DNA of 64,000 nt, from NCBI GenBank assembly GCA_030601885.1, contig JAUWAU010000011.1:1-64000 (forward strand), in the 5' to 3' direction. Shown one piece after another: positions 47,895 through 59,500 of the stretch (position 1 is its first letter; each line of letters opens with the position of its first letter). The position numbers were made by a program, and so were the translations under genes. Origin of the DNA: Armatimonadota bacterium (lineage in GTDB: Bacteria; Armatimonadota; Zipacnadia; JAUWAU01). Under the pieces are notes generated by a model. It was given only the letters and a program-made list of their open reading frames with translations. It made no database searches and was not told where the DNA came from.

Positions 47895-49238
47895 TCAGAT
47901 GTACTTCTGCTTCTCGACCCATTCGTCCCATGTGACATTCATGTCCTGAAGCGCCCGCGCCACCCAGTGCTTCGGTGGAAAGCCTCTGCTGGCGAAGGCC
48001 CGTACCGGGTCGGGTCGGCCGCCGAGCTGCTCCCAGATCCAGCGCATCAGCCGCAGCTCCAGGGCGTCAGCGATCTGAGATTGCTTCGCGAAGACGTTGC
48101 GTTCCTCCTCGGGGTCGGCGCTGAGGTTGTAAAGCTCCGTCTCCTCGGCGCCGTACAGGCCTGGATCCACCGTCTTTATGAGCTTCCATTCACTCGTCCG
48201 TATCGCCCACTTCGCCTGCCAGGTGCACTCAGCCGCATAGATGGCGTCGTGACCGTCCTCCTCGCGGCCGGCAATGAGCGGCACGAGGCTCTGCCCCTCC
48301 ATGCTCTCGGGGCGTTGGACACCGGCAAGCTCCAACACCGTCGGCGCGAGATCAATGTGCTGCGCCATTGCCGCGATGCGCTTGCCGCGCGACGGATCTC
48401 CGGGGATCTTGATTATGAGCGGTACGTGGATGTTGGCCTCGTAGAGGCCCGCGTGATCGAAGTACAGCTCGTGCTCCGTCATGTTCTCACCGTGATCCGA
48501 GGTGACGATCACGACGGTCTCATCAGCGATACCCGAATCCGCCAGTGCGTCGAGGAGCTTTCCCACTTCATTGTCAACGTACGTGATCTCGGCATCATAC
48601 TGGGCGACGACGTACTCGATGTCGGTGAACGGCTCCAGCCTGTCGTAGTGCCATTTCTTAAAGAACGGATACACGAGCTGCCGCTTCACCGGCTCCATGC
48701 TTCGGTTCGCCGGATTGTTCTTGTCGCCTTTGTAATAGAGATTTCGGTACGCCTCGGGCGGCAGATATGGCGTGTGCGGGTCCCAGTAGTGCACGAAAAG
48801 GAAGAAGTCCTCGGCTGCGTGTTCCTGGATCCACGGGATGGCCTTGGCATTGACTTCAGCGGCAGTGATGAGCTGTGAGGTGTGTGGATTGATGTAGAAG
48901 TCGTAGCCTCTGGCGAACCAGGGCTTGTGATTGTAGAGGTTGTCCACGGCGGCGGTGGTGTAGCCTTTGGCCCGCAGGATCGCCGGCAGCACCGGCGTTT
49001 CGTCGGAAAGCTGCGAGTCGGGCGAGCCGTGCTGCACGACGCCATGTGTGATGCCGAGCTGCGATGTGTAGATGGACGTAAACGCGGGCTGTGTCGGAAT
49101 GTTGCCGGCGAAGAAGTTCTCGAATAGGATCCCGTTTCGCGCCAGCGCGTCGAGGTTGGGGCTCGTCGGCCGGGCGTAGCCGTATGCGCTGAGATGATCG
49201 GCACGCAGCGTGTCAATAGCGACGAAGAGTATCTTCAT
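47895..49238 (-). CDS. sulfatase-family hydrolase with Thr in place of the formylglycine site
   Basis: A 447-residue alkaline-phosphatase-superfamily protein. The metal site has FVAIDTLRADH near the start and TSDHGENMTEH. The expected C/SxPxR signature reads IPTQPAFTS (about residues 46-54), so the activatable Cys or Ser is Thr and the Arg is absent. Thr nucleophiles are found in phosphoglycerol transferase and related phosphoesterase members, so the enzyme is more likely a phosphoesterase or transferase than a classical sulfatase. GGAGG lies five bases before the start. First gene of its operon. Confidence 0.85.
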   Translation of the reverse strand: MKILFVAIDTLRADHLSAYGYARPTSPNLDALARNGILFENFFAGNIPTQPAFTSIYTSQLGITHGVVQHGSPDSQLSDETPVLPAILRAKGYTTAAVDNLYNHKPWFARGYDFYINPHTSQLITAAEVNAKAIPWIQEHAAEDFFLFVHYWDPHTPYLPPEAYRNLYYKGDKNNPANRSMEPVKRQLVYPFFKKWHYDRLEPFTDIEYVVAQYDAEITYVDNEVGKLLDALADSGIADETVVIVTSDHGENMTEHELYFDHAGLYEANIHVPLIIKIPGDPSRGKRIAAMAQHIDLAPTVLELAGVQRPESMEGQSLVPLIAGREEDGHDAIYAAECTWQAKWAIRTSEWKLIKTVDPGLYGAEETELYNLSADPEEERNVFAKQSQIADALELRLMRWIWEQLGGRPDPVRAFASRGFPPKHWVARALQDMNVTWDEWVEKQKYI

Positions 49239-49472
49239 TGCCGTCCTCCGTGGCTGCCGTTTCGTCCGGACGCGCGTGCGTTGCCGTCGTGTCGATTATA
49301 TGTTCCTGCCCATCGGGCGATTTCCCTTCGCCGGCAGGTGCCGGGCCGGTCCCGCGGAAAGATACGTGTCGGCAGGCGGCCACTCAGCCCCAACGGCCAC
49401 CGAGGTGCGGCATTTGCTGACCACCGACGACTGGCCACTGACCACTGTCGTCCCAAACGGAGGCATTCGCCC

Positions 49473-50762
49473 GTGGCAAACGTCAAGATCGCCATGATAG
49501 GCGCCGGCAGCATGACGTTCTCTCGCGGCCTGATCGCCGATGTGGTCCAATGCAAGGCACTGCAAGGTGCGACGTTGGCGCTCTACGACATTGACTTCCC
49601 CCGCGCCGAGCTTATGGTCGCCGTGGGCCGGCGCTACGCGGAGGTCGCCGGCGCCGACGTCACGCTGGAGGCCGTGCCCAGCCGCCGGGCCGCGTTGGAG
49701 GGCGCATCGTTCGTCACGTGCACCATCGCCGTCGGCGGAATGGATGCGTGGATGGCGGACATGAAGGTCCCGCAGGAGCATGGGATCACGCAGACGGTGG
49801 CGGATAGCGTCGGCCCGGGCGGCATATCGCGGGCTCTGCGACACGTACCCGTCCTCGTCGAGGTCGCCCGCGACATGGACAAGCTGTGTCCCGATGCCTG
49901 GATGCTGAACTATACGAACCCCATGAGCTGCCTCTGCATCGCTATTCGCCGAGAGACTCCGGTCAATGCCGTCGGCCTCTGCCACGGCCTCTTCGGCACT
50001 GTTGCCCGCTTAGCCGAGCTTCTGGACGTGCCGCGCGACGAATTGTCCGCCGAGGCGGCAGGGATAAACCATCTGACCTGGATCACCACGCTGCAGCGCG
50101 CGGGTGAGGATGCGTATCCGCTGCTGCGGCAGCGGCTCGCCGGCGAGGACACCGTCGCCCAGCCGGTGTCGGCGAAGCTGTGTGAGATCTACGGCCTGTA
50201 CCCATCCCCTGGAGATCGCCACGTGGCCGAGTTCTTCCCGCACTTCCTGAGCACTACGGCCGACGACGGAAAGAAGTGGGGGCTCGAGCCCATCGACCTG
50301 GAGGAGCGTGCGCCCCACCGGGCCGAGTCGGCGGACGAGCTCCGCGCTATCGCGGCAGGGGATCAGGCGGTGGAAGAGCTGCCAAAGTCGGGCGAGAGGG
50401 CCGTGGACATCATGGTGGCGATGCTGCAGGACGCAAGCGAGTTGCACGTGGTCAATATGCCGAATCACGGCGCCATTGGGGGCCTGCCGGATGACGCCAT
50501 CGTCGAAGTGACCGGCCTGGTAAGCGCCGCCGGCATACGGACGCTGGCGATGCCCTCCCTGTCGCCGGGCATCCTCGGCGTGCTTGGCGCCTGGATTGAG
50601 CGCCAGGAGCTAACGGCGGACGCGGCGCTCACCGGCGATCGGCGCCTGGCCCTGCAGGCGCTCCTGGCAGATCCGCTGGTGCCGTCGGTAGAGGCCGCCG
50701 AGCGAGTGCTGGATGGCCTCCTGTCGGCTCATTCGGCACATCTGCCTGACTTCTGGCTCTGA
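49473..50762 (+). CDS. glycoside hydrolase family 4 enzyme
   Basis: A 429-residue GH4 protein. These enzymes use NAD and Mn to cleave alpha- or beta-glycosides by an oxidation-elimination mechanism. IAMIGAGSMTFSRGL is the NAD fold. MLNYTNPM, GLCHG (the metal-binding Cys) and GINHLTW (His) are the family motifs. GTG 49473 is chosen because KIAMIGAG then follows at once and GGAGG lies nine bases upstream. Alpha-galactosidase/glucuronidase-type activity is plausible; specificity is not shown. Confidence 0.88.
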   Translation: MANVKIAMIGAGSMTFSRGLIADVVQCKALQGATLALYDIDFPRAELMVAVGRRYAEVAGADVTLEAVPSRRAALEGASFVTCTIAVGGMDAWMADMKVPQEHGITQTVADSVGPGGISRALRHVPVLVEVARDMDKLCPDAWMLNYTNPMSCLCIAIRRETPVNAVGLCHGLFGTVARLAELLDVPRDELSAEAAGINHLTWITTLQRAGEDAYPLLRQRLAGEDTVAQPVSAKLCEIYGLYPSPGDRHVAEFFPHFLSTTADDGKKWGLEPIDLEERAPHRAESADELRAIAAGDQAVEELPKSGERAVDIMVAMLQDASELHVVNMPNHGAIGGLPDDAIVEVTGLVSAAGIRTLAMPSLSPGILGVLGAWIERQELTADAALTGDRRLALQALLADPLVPSVEAAERVLDGLLSAHSAHLPDFWL

Positions 50763-50839
50763 TCGCCGGCGGGTGCCTACAGAGAGCCGCACTGGTTTCG
50801 GCTGGTCGCAGGGCCAAGCCGAAGGGCGAGGCGCTAGCG

Positions 50840-51481
50840 ATGCGGTGTGCCATACGTTCCTGGATAGAGATGCTGCGCCTCATAGCGTATCCGGCAATCG
50901 CGGTAGTGGTTGGCGTATCCGTGGCAGCAGTTCTCATCCTTGGCTCTACGATCCCGGCACTCACTCCCGCGTTCACTATCCTCTTGGGCGTGCTTGCCTT
51001 CCTGGTGGGCCAGTTCGTGCTTCGATTCGTGTTCGAGCCAGTCGTGGAACTCCGAAGAACAATCGGCAAGGTCGGCTATGCCCTAGCACATTATGGCCGC
51101 GTTTACACTAGGCCTGGCCCCCCGGTGCATTTCGTCGAGGAATCTGAGCTCCGAGGCAAAGAGCCAATACAGTACAAGATAGAAGTGCGTGCAGCGCAGG
51201 ATAGAGGGAAAGCGACCCGCGAGTTCCGTCGCTTTGGCAGTCTCCTTCGTGCGCAACATAAGGCCATCGTCTGGGCTTGGATGGCCCGAGGACTTCGCCT
51301 CTGTCCCAGTGCCGAGAATATCACTGCTGCCTCGAAGGAACTCATGGGACTCTCCAACAACATTGAGTTCTATCCCGAGATCCACCCCGACTGGTCGGAA
51401 AAACGCCACCGGATCTCCCACGAAAATCGGGAAAGGCGGGCGAAGATTCGCGAACTGCTGGGCTTGCCCGACGAGGACTAA
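50840..51481 (+). CDS. two-helix membrane protein of unknown function
   Basis: A 213-residue protein. Two helices (AYPAIAVVVGVSVAAVLIL, about residues 17-35, and LTPAFTILLGVLAFLVGQFVL, about 42-62) are followed by a soluble, largely helical, charged domain with no known motif. GAGG upstream allows ATG 50840; in-frame ATG 50870 is also possible. It precedes the structured leader and the NYN gene, but the strong promoter between them suggests separate transcription. Confidence 0.6.
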   Translation: MRCAIRSWIEMLRLIAYPAIAVVVGVSVAAVLILGSTIPALTPAFTILLGVLAFLVGQFVLRFVFEPVVELRRTIGKVGYALAHYGRVYTRPGPPVHFVEESELRGKEPIQYKIEVRAAQDRGKATREFRRFGSLLRAQHKAIVWAWMARGLRLCPSAENITAASKELMGLSNNIEFYPEIHPDWSEKRHRISHENRERRAKIRELLGLPDED

Positions 51482-51596
51482 GAGCGGTGCCCCCCGCGCA
51501 CAAGCGACGCGCAGACGACATTGGCGAGCGCCTGAAGGACGCATTCGGCTCTCAGGTGGCACGGTGAAAGGACGCGAGAGTGTGAGAAAGGGGAGC

Positions 51597-51625
51597 TTGA
51601 CACGCATCCAGGTAGGGTATAAGAT
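51597..51625 (+). promoter_or_regulatory. sigma-70 promoter of the NYN gene leader
   Basis: TTGACA (51597-51602) with TAAGAT at 17-bp spacing (51620-51625); an alternative TATAAG overlaps at 51618. The region TATAAGATATAAGATAC is notably AT-rich. Transcription near 51632 would give a leader of about 178 nt. Confidence 0.6.
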
Positions 51626-51680
51626 ATAAGATACTTACGGCCAAGGCCGCACTGTTGTACATGCGTGGAAGAATAACCAC

Positions 51681-51783
51681 CCCGCCATTGCGCACGCAAC
51701 GGCGGGTCTATCACCTCCCTGCGGTTGCGGAGCAACCGCAGGCTCAATTACCTGCAGGGGGTTGGGCAGGCCCAACCCCCTGC
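51681..51783 (+). promoter_or_regulatory. three consecutive hairpins in the NYN leader
   Basis: Hairpin 1 (51681-51706) pairs CCCGCC with GGCGGG, with further pairs inside. Hairpin 2 has perfect 11-bp arms CCTGCGGTTGC and GCAACCGCAGG (51718-51742). Hairpin 3 has perfect 13-bp arms GCAGGGGGTTGGG and CCCAACCCCCTGC (51754-51783), followed by GTCTTTCT. Hairpin 3 with the T-rich tail could act as a weak terminator, 26 bp before the NYN ATG. The rest of the 51482-51809 gap holds only the promoter. Confidence 0.6.
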
Positions 51784-51809
51784 GTCTTTCTGTCAGAGGG
51801 TGCCACGTC

Positions 51810-52328
51810 ATGGATCGGGTTATGATCTTCATTGACGGGAGCAACTTCTACCACGGATGCAAACGAGTATTGAGCAGTGCCGCCGTTGATTTCGAGAAGT
51901 TTGCGGAGCTGCTTTGCGACAATCGCGAACTCAGGGCAGTATACTACTACAATGCGCCTGTTCGCAGACAGGACGATGAAGAGCGGTACCGGGGTCAACA
52001 GCGCTTCTTGGCAAAGATACAGCGTATCCCGTACTTCAAGGTCAAATTGGGGAGACTCGTGAGGCGAGCCGGTAGCTTTGTCGAGAAGGGCGTCGATCTG
52101 ACGATGGCCATGGATATGTTGCTCTATGGTCTGCGCGATAACTACGACGTTGCCATTCTTGTAAGCGGGGATGGAGACTTCGCGGCACTAGCCGATGCCA
52201 TCGGTGATGACCTGGGCAAACACATCGAGAATGCGTATTTCCTCAGTGGGCGTTCGCAGGTCCTTGAGAACGCCTGTCACAGATTCATCGAACTGACTCC
52301 CGCGCTCATGCAGCAGTGCATGATCTGA
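51810..52328 (+). CDS. NYN-domain (LabA/DUF88-type) ribonuclease-like protein
   Basis: A 172-residue protein that is essentially one NYN domain (PIN-like nuclease fold). The acidic metal-binding residues are in MIFIDGSNFYH, EKGVDLTMAMDMLL and LVSGDGDFAALAD. NYN proteins are RNA nucleases or RNA-binding regulators in bacteria. ATG 51810 follows GAGGG. A long 5-prime leader with three hairpins lies immediately upstream. There is no recognisable toxin-antitoxin partner. Confidence 0.85.
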   Translation: MDRVMIFIDGSNFYHGCKRVLSSAAVDFEKFAELLCDNRELRAVYYYNAPVRRQDDEERYRGQQRFLAKIQRIPYFKVKLGRLVRRAGSFVEKGVDLTMAMDMLLYGLRDNYDVAILVSGDGDFAALADAIGDDLGKHIENAYFLSGRSQVLENACHRFIELTPALMQQCMI

Positions 52329-52576
52329 CGCTGTACGCCCCTGTCCGTCTACCTCTCATCGTAGCCCCGCGTTCGCAGTCCAGCCAGAACCATCCGATCG
52401 TATGAGGCATGCCCCCTCCCGAGTTGAGATATCGCCCATCCCTGAGTTTCGCCGAACCCTTCGCTGCTGCAGTCGGCTTGACGCTATCGCTCCCGATGCT
52501 GTACCATCATTGCCGATCCGTAGGCGGCATGTCGCGAACCGCTGGCCGCCCACGACCCATCGCTGACTGACCACTG

Positions 52577-53476
52577 ATGGCCGACCACCGACCAGTTACT
52601 GCTGCCCGGCGGCGCTTGCCCTCGTGGCTCAAGGTGAAAGCGCCCAAGGGCCCGCGGCTGCGCGCTACGAAGGCGGTGCTGGAGCGGCTCTGCCTTCATA
52701 CCGTCTGCGAGAGCGCGAAGTGCCCCAACATCGGCGATTGCTTCGCTCGACGCACGGCCACGTTCATGATCCTCGGAAACGTGTGCACCCGAAACTGCAC
52801 CTTCTGCGCTGTCGAGCATGCCGGCCCGGAGCCCCTTGAGCCGACCGAGCCGGAGCGCGTGGCCGCGGCGGCGGCGGAACTGGCTTTGCGTCACGTCGTC
52901 ATAACATCGGTGACTCGCGACGATCTGCCCGACGGCGGAGCGCACCACTTCGTCCGGACAATTCACGCCGTGCGGCACAGGCTGCCGGAGGCCTCCATCG
53001 AGGTGCTGACGCCGGACTTCGTGGGTCGCGAGGAAAACATTGCCGCCGTCGCCGACGCCGGGCCGGACGTATACAACCACAATGTGGAAACAGTGCCACG
53101 GCTCTACGATCGTGTGCGTCCCCAGGCCCAATACTCACGCTCGCTGCATTTGCTCGAGTATGTGAAGCAGAACCACCCGGCCTCGTTCACCAAGTCCGGC
53201 ATCATGGTGGGTTTGGGGGAGACGGACGCCGAGGTCGTGGATGTACTGCGAGACCTGCGGGCCGTGGGCTGTGACAGCATCACCATAGGTCAATACCTGC
53301 GCCCCTCGCCGCGACATTTGCCGGTGGAACGGTATGTGCCGCCGGAACAGTTCGCCGAATACGCAACTACAGCCACCAAGCTGGGCTTTCGCCACGTGGC
53401 GTCAGCTCCGTTCGTCCGCAGCTCGTACAATGCCGCAGAGGCCTGGGAAGTGGTCAGTGGGTCAACGACTCGGTGA
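52577..53476 (+). CDS. lipA: lipoyl synthase LipA
   Basis: A radical-SAM enzyme that inserts two sulfurs into octanoyl domains. The auxiliary cluster motif is [12 protein letters not shown] and the SAM cluster motif is [27 protein letters not shown] and the closing family motif VRSSYNA confirm it. 299 residues is normal. The start ATG 52577 and the N-terminal residues MADHRPVTA are encoded by a CCACTGATGGCCGACC heptad tract, and the last codons lie in a similar tract. The true start may vary. No lipB neighbour. Confidence 0.94.
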   Translation: MADHRPVTAARRRLPSWLKVKAPKGPRLRATKAVLERLCLHTVCESAKCPNIGDCFARRTATFMILGNVCTRNCTFCAVEHAGPEPLEPTEPERVAAAAAELALRHVVITSVTRDDLPDGGAHHFVRTIHAVRHRLPEASIEVLTPDFVGREENIAAVADAGPDVYNHNVETVPRLYDRVRPQAQYSRSLHLLEYVKQNHPASFTKSGIMVGLGETDAEVVDVLRDLRAVGCDSITIGQYLRPSPRHLPVERYVPPEQFAEYATTATKLGFRHVASAPFVRSSYNAAEAWEVVSGSTTR

Positions 53477-53531
53477 TGGCTGGACTGCCGACGGCTCTCT
53501 CTGACCACTGGCCACCGACCACTGATCACCG

Positions 53532-56500
53532 ATGATCCGGCGCATTCTCTACAACCTCGTCCCCGCTCTGGTGCCCTTCGCCATACTCGCACTCGCCGGG
53601 GCCAAGATCGTCGCGCAGCGCAGCGCCTGGACGAAGCAGCAAGTGCGCGAGGTCGTGCGTGCCGAGCTGGCGACGCGCACGGAGCGCCAGGTGCGCGTTG
53701 GGCCCGTGGAGGGGGACCTGCTCCGGGGCATTACTCTTCGCGATGTCGCCATTGCTGAGCCGGAGGGGTTCGACGCCGGCGAAACTCTGGCGGTCGAGGA
53801 AATCCGAATTCGGTACAATCTGATCAAACTTGTCAGGGGCGAAGTTGGACCGCTTACCTCTATCCGTGAGCTGGCCATCGTCCGGCCGACGATACGCGCG
53901 ACCCGCGGCCGCGACGGCAAGATCGACGTCGCGGAGATGTTTGCTCCCGAAAAGCCTCGCCCCCCTACGCCTGATCGCATCATGGTGCCCGTGACGGTGA
54001 GCGGCGCCAAACTTGTCTACACCGATCTGACGCTGCCGACGCGGACCGGGCGCCCGCTTACCATCAGGCTCGAGGACGTCAGCGGCACGGTGGATATGAG
54101 TCGTCAGGGCTGGATGGATGTGTCGCTCCGCGGCGTGAGCGCGGATGGGCTGGCGCGGGAGGTACGGGCCGACGTCAAGTACTGCACATCGCCGTCATCG
54201 TTCTCCGTCACCGCGCAGATAGACGGCGCCGCTCTCGAGCGCTTGGCGGAGCTGTTGCCAGCGCAACTCCCAGTCGGCGTGGCCGGCGGCACGGCCGACG
54301 TCCGCGGGGTCCTCTACGGAAGGCAGGGCGAGGATGGGCGTTGGGAGACCGGCTACAACCTGGGTGTCAAGGTAGCGAAGGCGCTGGTGACCATTCCCCA
54401 AGCTGACGGACAGCGGGTGCTGTTGAGCGGCCGGATGCGCCTCACGCCCGACACGCTCGTTATCGCCGACGTCAAAGCGACGGCGCCACCGGGGCGTGCT
54501 ACAGCATCCGGAACCGTCTTCAACCTGCTGGGCGAGCCGTATATCGACGTGCAGGTGAGAGCCGAGGGCATAGATCCGGGAGCGGCTCTGGCCTACGTCG
54601 AGCTGCCGGGGTCCGCGCCCGCGTTCGCCGTGCAGGGCACGGCGACGGCCGACTTCACCATCACTGGCCCGGTGCCGCACGTGCGCCTGAAGGGTACCGT
54701 GCGACTCCCTGGTGGTGGGCGGGTCTCCGATGAAAGATGGGGCCTCGGCGAACTCGTCGTAGGCGCAGTTCGGGCGACCGTGGAGGTCGAGGACATAACG
54801 CAGCCGCGTGTGCTGGTGGATGTCACGCTCTCTGGCTTGAGCACGCAGACAGACAGCGGGACCGTCTGGGAGGCGGTGCCGGTTCAGCTTGGCGCCATTC
54901 GTGCCGATGCGGTGCGCGCTGCTCTGACGTGGAGCCAGGCGGCAGGAGTCGAGGTGACCGGCGCCATCGAGGAACTGCAGGCGCCGGCGGCCACGCTCTC
55001 GGATGGGCACTGCAAGTTCAAGGCGACGGGCCGGCGCGTTTCGTTCGATGCCATCGCTGGGTTGCTCGGCGGCACCGCGACCGTGCAGGGCACCTACGAG
55101 GCGTCCCCTACGGCCGGCGACGAGAAGCAAGGGGCCGAAACGACGGGCGCCCTCCGCGTGACGGGCCGTCTTGCAGACGTTGATGCCACTGCCATCGCCA
55201 CGCTGCCGTGGCGTGAGGGGCAAGAGCTGGATGCCGAAGGGACGGCGGTGAGGCGTTCTCCGGACGAGCAGTCCCCGACCCGTCCCGGCCCCGCCCTGGA
55301 TGAGGATGCGGTCGGCGAGGAGGGGGGCGGGTACCGAGAAGTTCTTGAGAGCGTGCAGGCCGGCCGGGCGACTGTTGACTTCGCGCTGACCTATGATGGC
55401 ACGAGCGCGACCTGCCGTCTCGTGGCGAATACGGACGGTCTGGAATACGAGGACGAGCGACTGCCTGACGCGGAGCTGGCGGCGACGGTCTCGGCGCAGA
55501 ATGGCGAAGGGGAGGCTGGCTGGACGGTCGCTGAGGGGCAGTTCTCCCTTCACGCCCAGGACAACCGCGGCGAGGCGTGGGTGTCAGGGCAACTCGGCCC
55601 GACCCCGGAGGGACGGTCCGGAATTGACCAAGCGATCCCCGTCCGCGTGGCTTTCAGCGGCCTGAGAATTGATGTCCCCGCCGTCGCGATATCGCTCGGG
55701 CAGAAGGATGTGGCGGGCATTGGCCGCATTGGCGGACGCGCTCGGGGCACCTGGGACCAGGGCGCCAACGAATGGCAGCTCGAGGACAGTTCTGTCGCCG
55801 TCCATATCGAGGCGCCGCAGTACCAGGAGTACGCTGTGGACCTCGTGGAGTTGGAGCTCGGTGGCGACCTGGACGACCTGCAGGTCCGGCGCTGTCACGC
55901 TGTCCGTGGCGATTCAGAGGTCACCGTGGCCGGCTCCATCCGGAAGCTGGATTTTGAGAAGAAGGATGCGCAGCTTGCGCTGCACGCCACGACGCGTGAC
56001 AGCAGCGTGGCGGACTGGCTGGCCGTGGCCGGCCTGGAGTACGAAGTGACCGGGACGTGCAGCGTCGATGCTGACATCGACGGCTCCGTGGCATCGCCGC
56101 GCGTCGCCGGGCATGTCCGGGTCGCGGACGTGATCGCGTACGATGAGCCGATAGACGTGGCCGACGGGCGCTTCGAGTACGCCGACGATACAGTGCGGCT
56201 CACCGACCTGAGCGCGGAATCCGAGGGGGCAGTGCTGCAGGGCGAGTGCACCATAGCAGAGATCGGGAAGGCGCGTCGTCTCAGCGGCACGTTTGAAACG
56301 ACCGGCGTCAGCATCTCGCGCGTGCCCGCCATAGCCGAGGCCGAGCTCCCCGTCCGGGCGGTGTTCGGCGGACGCGGCGATATCTCCGGCACGGTCGCCG
56401 AGCCGGTGATTAGCGCGTCGGTACGCGCCGACGACGTCAGCATCGCCGGCCATCCGCTGTGGAATCTGCGCGCCACCGTAGCGTACACCGGGGAGAAGGT

Positions 56501-59500
56501 CTCGCTGCAGCGCGCTACCTGGCGAGGCCTTGGCGGCGCCATGGAAGCCTCCGGGACCTACCAGATCGAGGACGGTGGCCTGGAGCTTGATGCTTCGATA
56601 GATGCTGGCAGAACATGGCTCCTCGCTGAGACTGCCGCCGCGCTCGTCGGAGAACGCGAGGCCGACACGGGCGCGCTGCGCCGCATCGGCGAACGGCTCC
56701 ACGCGCAGCTCGGTGGGACTATCACGCTGCGTGGGTCGCCCGAGCAGCTTACCGGTAAAGCCCAGTTCACGTTTACGCGCGCCACGCTCGACAAGCTTCA
56801 TATCCCGGACGTTAAGGTGATGTGCAGCTTTGTGCGCGAGACAACGCCGAACGCGCGCGTTTTCCGAGCGACTATCTCGGAAGTGGACGTGCGCGAGGGG
56901 GACATGAGGCTCACGGTCGCCGGGGACATCGAGGCTTCTCAAACATCTGCCGAGCCACCATCGCCGCCGGAAGAGGAGCCGGTGCAGATCGCATGGCTGC
57001 CAAGTTGGCCTGCCGGCATCATCGGCGCTGCGGAGCCGGACGATGCTGCCGACGCCGAGCCTACCGTCGTAACCGCCGATCTCCGGGCGAGCGCGCGTAA
57101 CGTGGACCTGAAATGGCTGGCCAGATGGCTGCCCTTTGACCCCGGCTTGCGCGGCTCGATGGATTTCGACGCCACATTCCGGGGCAGCGTTGACGAGCCG
57201 AGCATTGCCGTCACGGACTTCCGTATCGACACACCCGGCGTATACGAGTTGACGCTCGATCGCATAAGCATGAAAAGCTTCGAGGTCGCCCCGGGCCGAG
57301 CGGAGGTGCGCCGTCTCGCGCTTGCAGTCGGAGGGCAGGAGGTGCAATTCAGCGGCCGCCTGCCGTTCGTCTGGGAGCCGCTTCCCGTGCCCGAGGCCCC
57401 ACGAGGTCCGCTCCAGCGATCGAAGTGGCTCTCCCAACACGTGCCGGCAGAGCAACCGATCTCTCTGGAGGCCACACTCCAACACATAGACCCGCGCATC
57501 TTCCCGCCGCTCATCGATGGGGCACTGGCGGCAGCAGGACGTCTGGCGGCGGAACAGCAGGGCGACGATGAGCCGGCACGGACTTCCGCTGTGCCTGCGA
57601 CATCGGACAGCCGGGCGCTGGCCGAAAGGCTGGAGCTTGGCGGGGACATCGATGGCTCCCTGGTCATTGAAGGCACGGTTGAGCAGCCTCTCATCAGAGC
57701 AGCCGGCTTTCGGCTGAACGAGGTGCGCATTGGGGTGCCCGATGGGCCGTCCATAGCCGAGGGCATGCGTGGGGCCATCGCCTTCCAGGTGGGCGCGGGC
57801 GGCAAGCCAAGTCGCATTGCTCTCGATGGCTTCTCCGCCGACCTGCGCGGCGTTCGTGTGCTTGCCGCCGGCCACGTGGAGACGAGCCGGCTGCTGAGCG
57901 ACGGCATCGCCGTGGTGCCGCAGCAGCTTACTGTACGGCTGCTGGGGCCGTGGGTTATCATTGGCGACCCGTGGGCCGGCGCTCGAGTTCTCACTGCGCT
58001 TCCCCGCCGCTGGCATTATCGACGCGATCCCGAGGCTCTCGGGACGGAGCAGAAGTGGTTCGGCGGGGGGCTGGACGACGGGGATTGGGAGCAAGTGCCG
58101 GCCGGCGACGGCCGGCCCGAGGTGCAGAATGGCGAGGTCATTTGGTACCGCACGCGATTCACTGCGCCGCGGGCGGCTGCCGGCAAGCTCCTCGCTCTCG
58201 CCTTTGAGTCCATGAGGAACCGGGCAGAGCTTTACGTAAATGGCCAATTTGCGGGCCGCTACGTGCCACCCATGCCGGTGGCGGAGCCGAGTGCAACGGG
58301 TGAGCTCGAGCAGCCGGGCGTCCAGCCGCCTGATGAGGAGTCGCCCTTGGCGCAGCGATGGGCCGTCGAGGTGACCGACCTCGTCGCACCGGGGCGAGAC
58401 AATCTCGTTGCGCTGCGCTTGATTGCCCGGAGGGGCCCGCTGCCGCACCCGGGGCCGGCGAGATTGGGCGAGGTGCGCGGCCTCGTCGTGCGCAACATCG
58501 CCGGCGTGATCACGGCAGAGCGGACGATCCATGGCGATCCGCTCGACGTCCGCGTGGGCGGGGTGCCGTCCGAGGGAATTGACGCAGGTCACGTGTCGGC
58601 GGAGATCGGACGGGGTACAGTGCGGTTGTGGGGGGGTATCGAAGTGGCGACCGACAAGTTCAGTCTGGCTCGACTGGCGGAGAACAAAGTCGATCTGACG
58701 CTGGCGATCGATGACATTACCCCGCGCTATCCGCCGTATTTCCTGAATGGGCGCATCGTGCAGGAGCGGCCAATAACGCTGCGCGGCTCCGGCAATGGCG
58801 ATAGCGCCTGGGTGCGAGGACGCTGGCGGGTTGATTACGCGCGGGTCAGCCTCCCCGTCGGAGGGGGCGGCGGCGGCGAGAGTGGCGGGCCCATGAGCGC
58901 TCCGGCGCGGTTCCCACAGCCCGTCTTCGACCTCGCGATAGACATCGGCCGCCACGTCAACTTCGTGACGCCGCCTCTGTACCTCTCGTCCATAAGCGGC
59001 AACGGGGGAGGGATACCCCTCGCGATCAACGCCCCGCTGCCGCTGCGCGAGACCCGCGACGCATTTGTCCTGAAGGGAACACCGCACGACCCCTCGCTGA
59101 AACTGGACGCCGAAGTAGCACGCAACGTACAGTTCGCGCCGCCCGGAGGCGGCCAGATAAGCATCCGCCGAACAGCAGTCGGGTTCGAGTTGGGGCGCGC
59201 GCAGGGAGCGCAGGAGCAAGACCGCCTCCCGCTTGTCGGACGCATCCTCGCGTATATCGAGGGTGTTCGGAAGATAAACGGCGGTTCATTCAGCTTCGTC
59301 CTCGTCAGCCCGGATTACGTGCACGCCCACCCCGAGGTGCTGCACGACTATGAGGATGTGCTTCGGCCGCCTGAAGGGAGAGCGACCCCCGGCGGCGAAG
59401 AGGAGGCAGGCGAAGACTGGATATTGGCGTGCCGGCCCGCGAGCATTGGCGATCGGGGCACCCGGGAGCTTCTGCTACTCGCCTTCTGGCCATTCGGACG

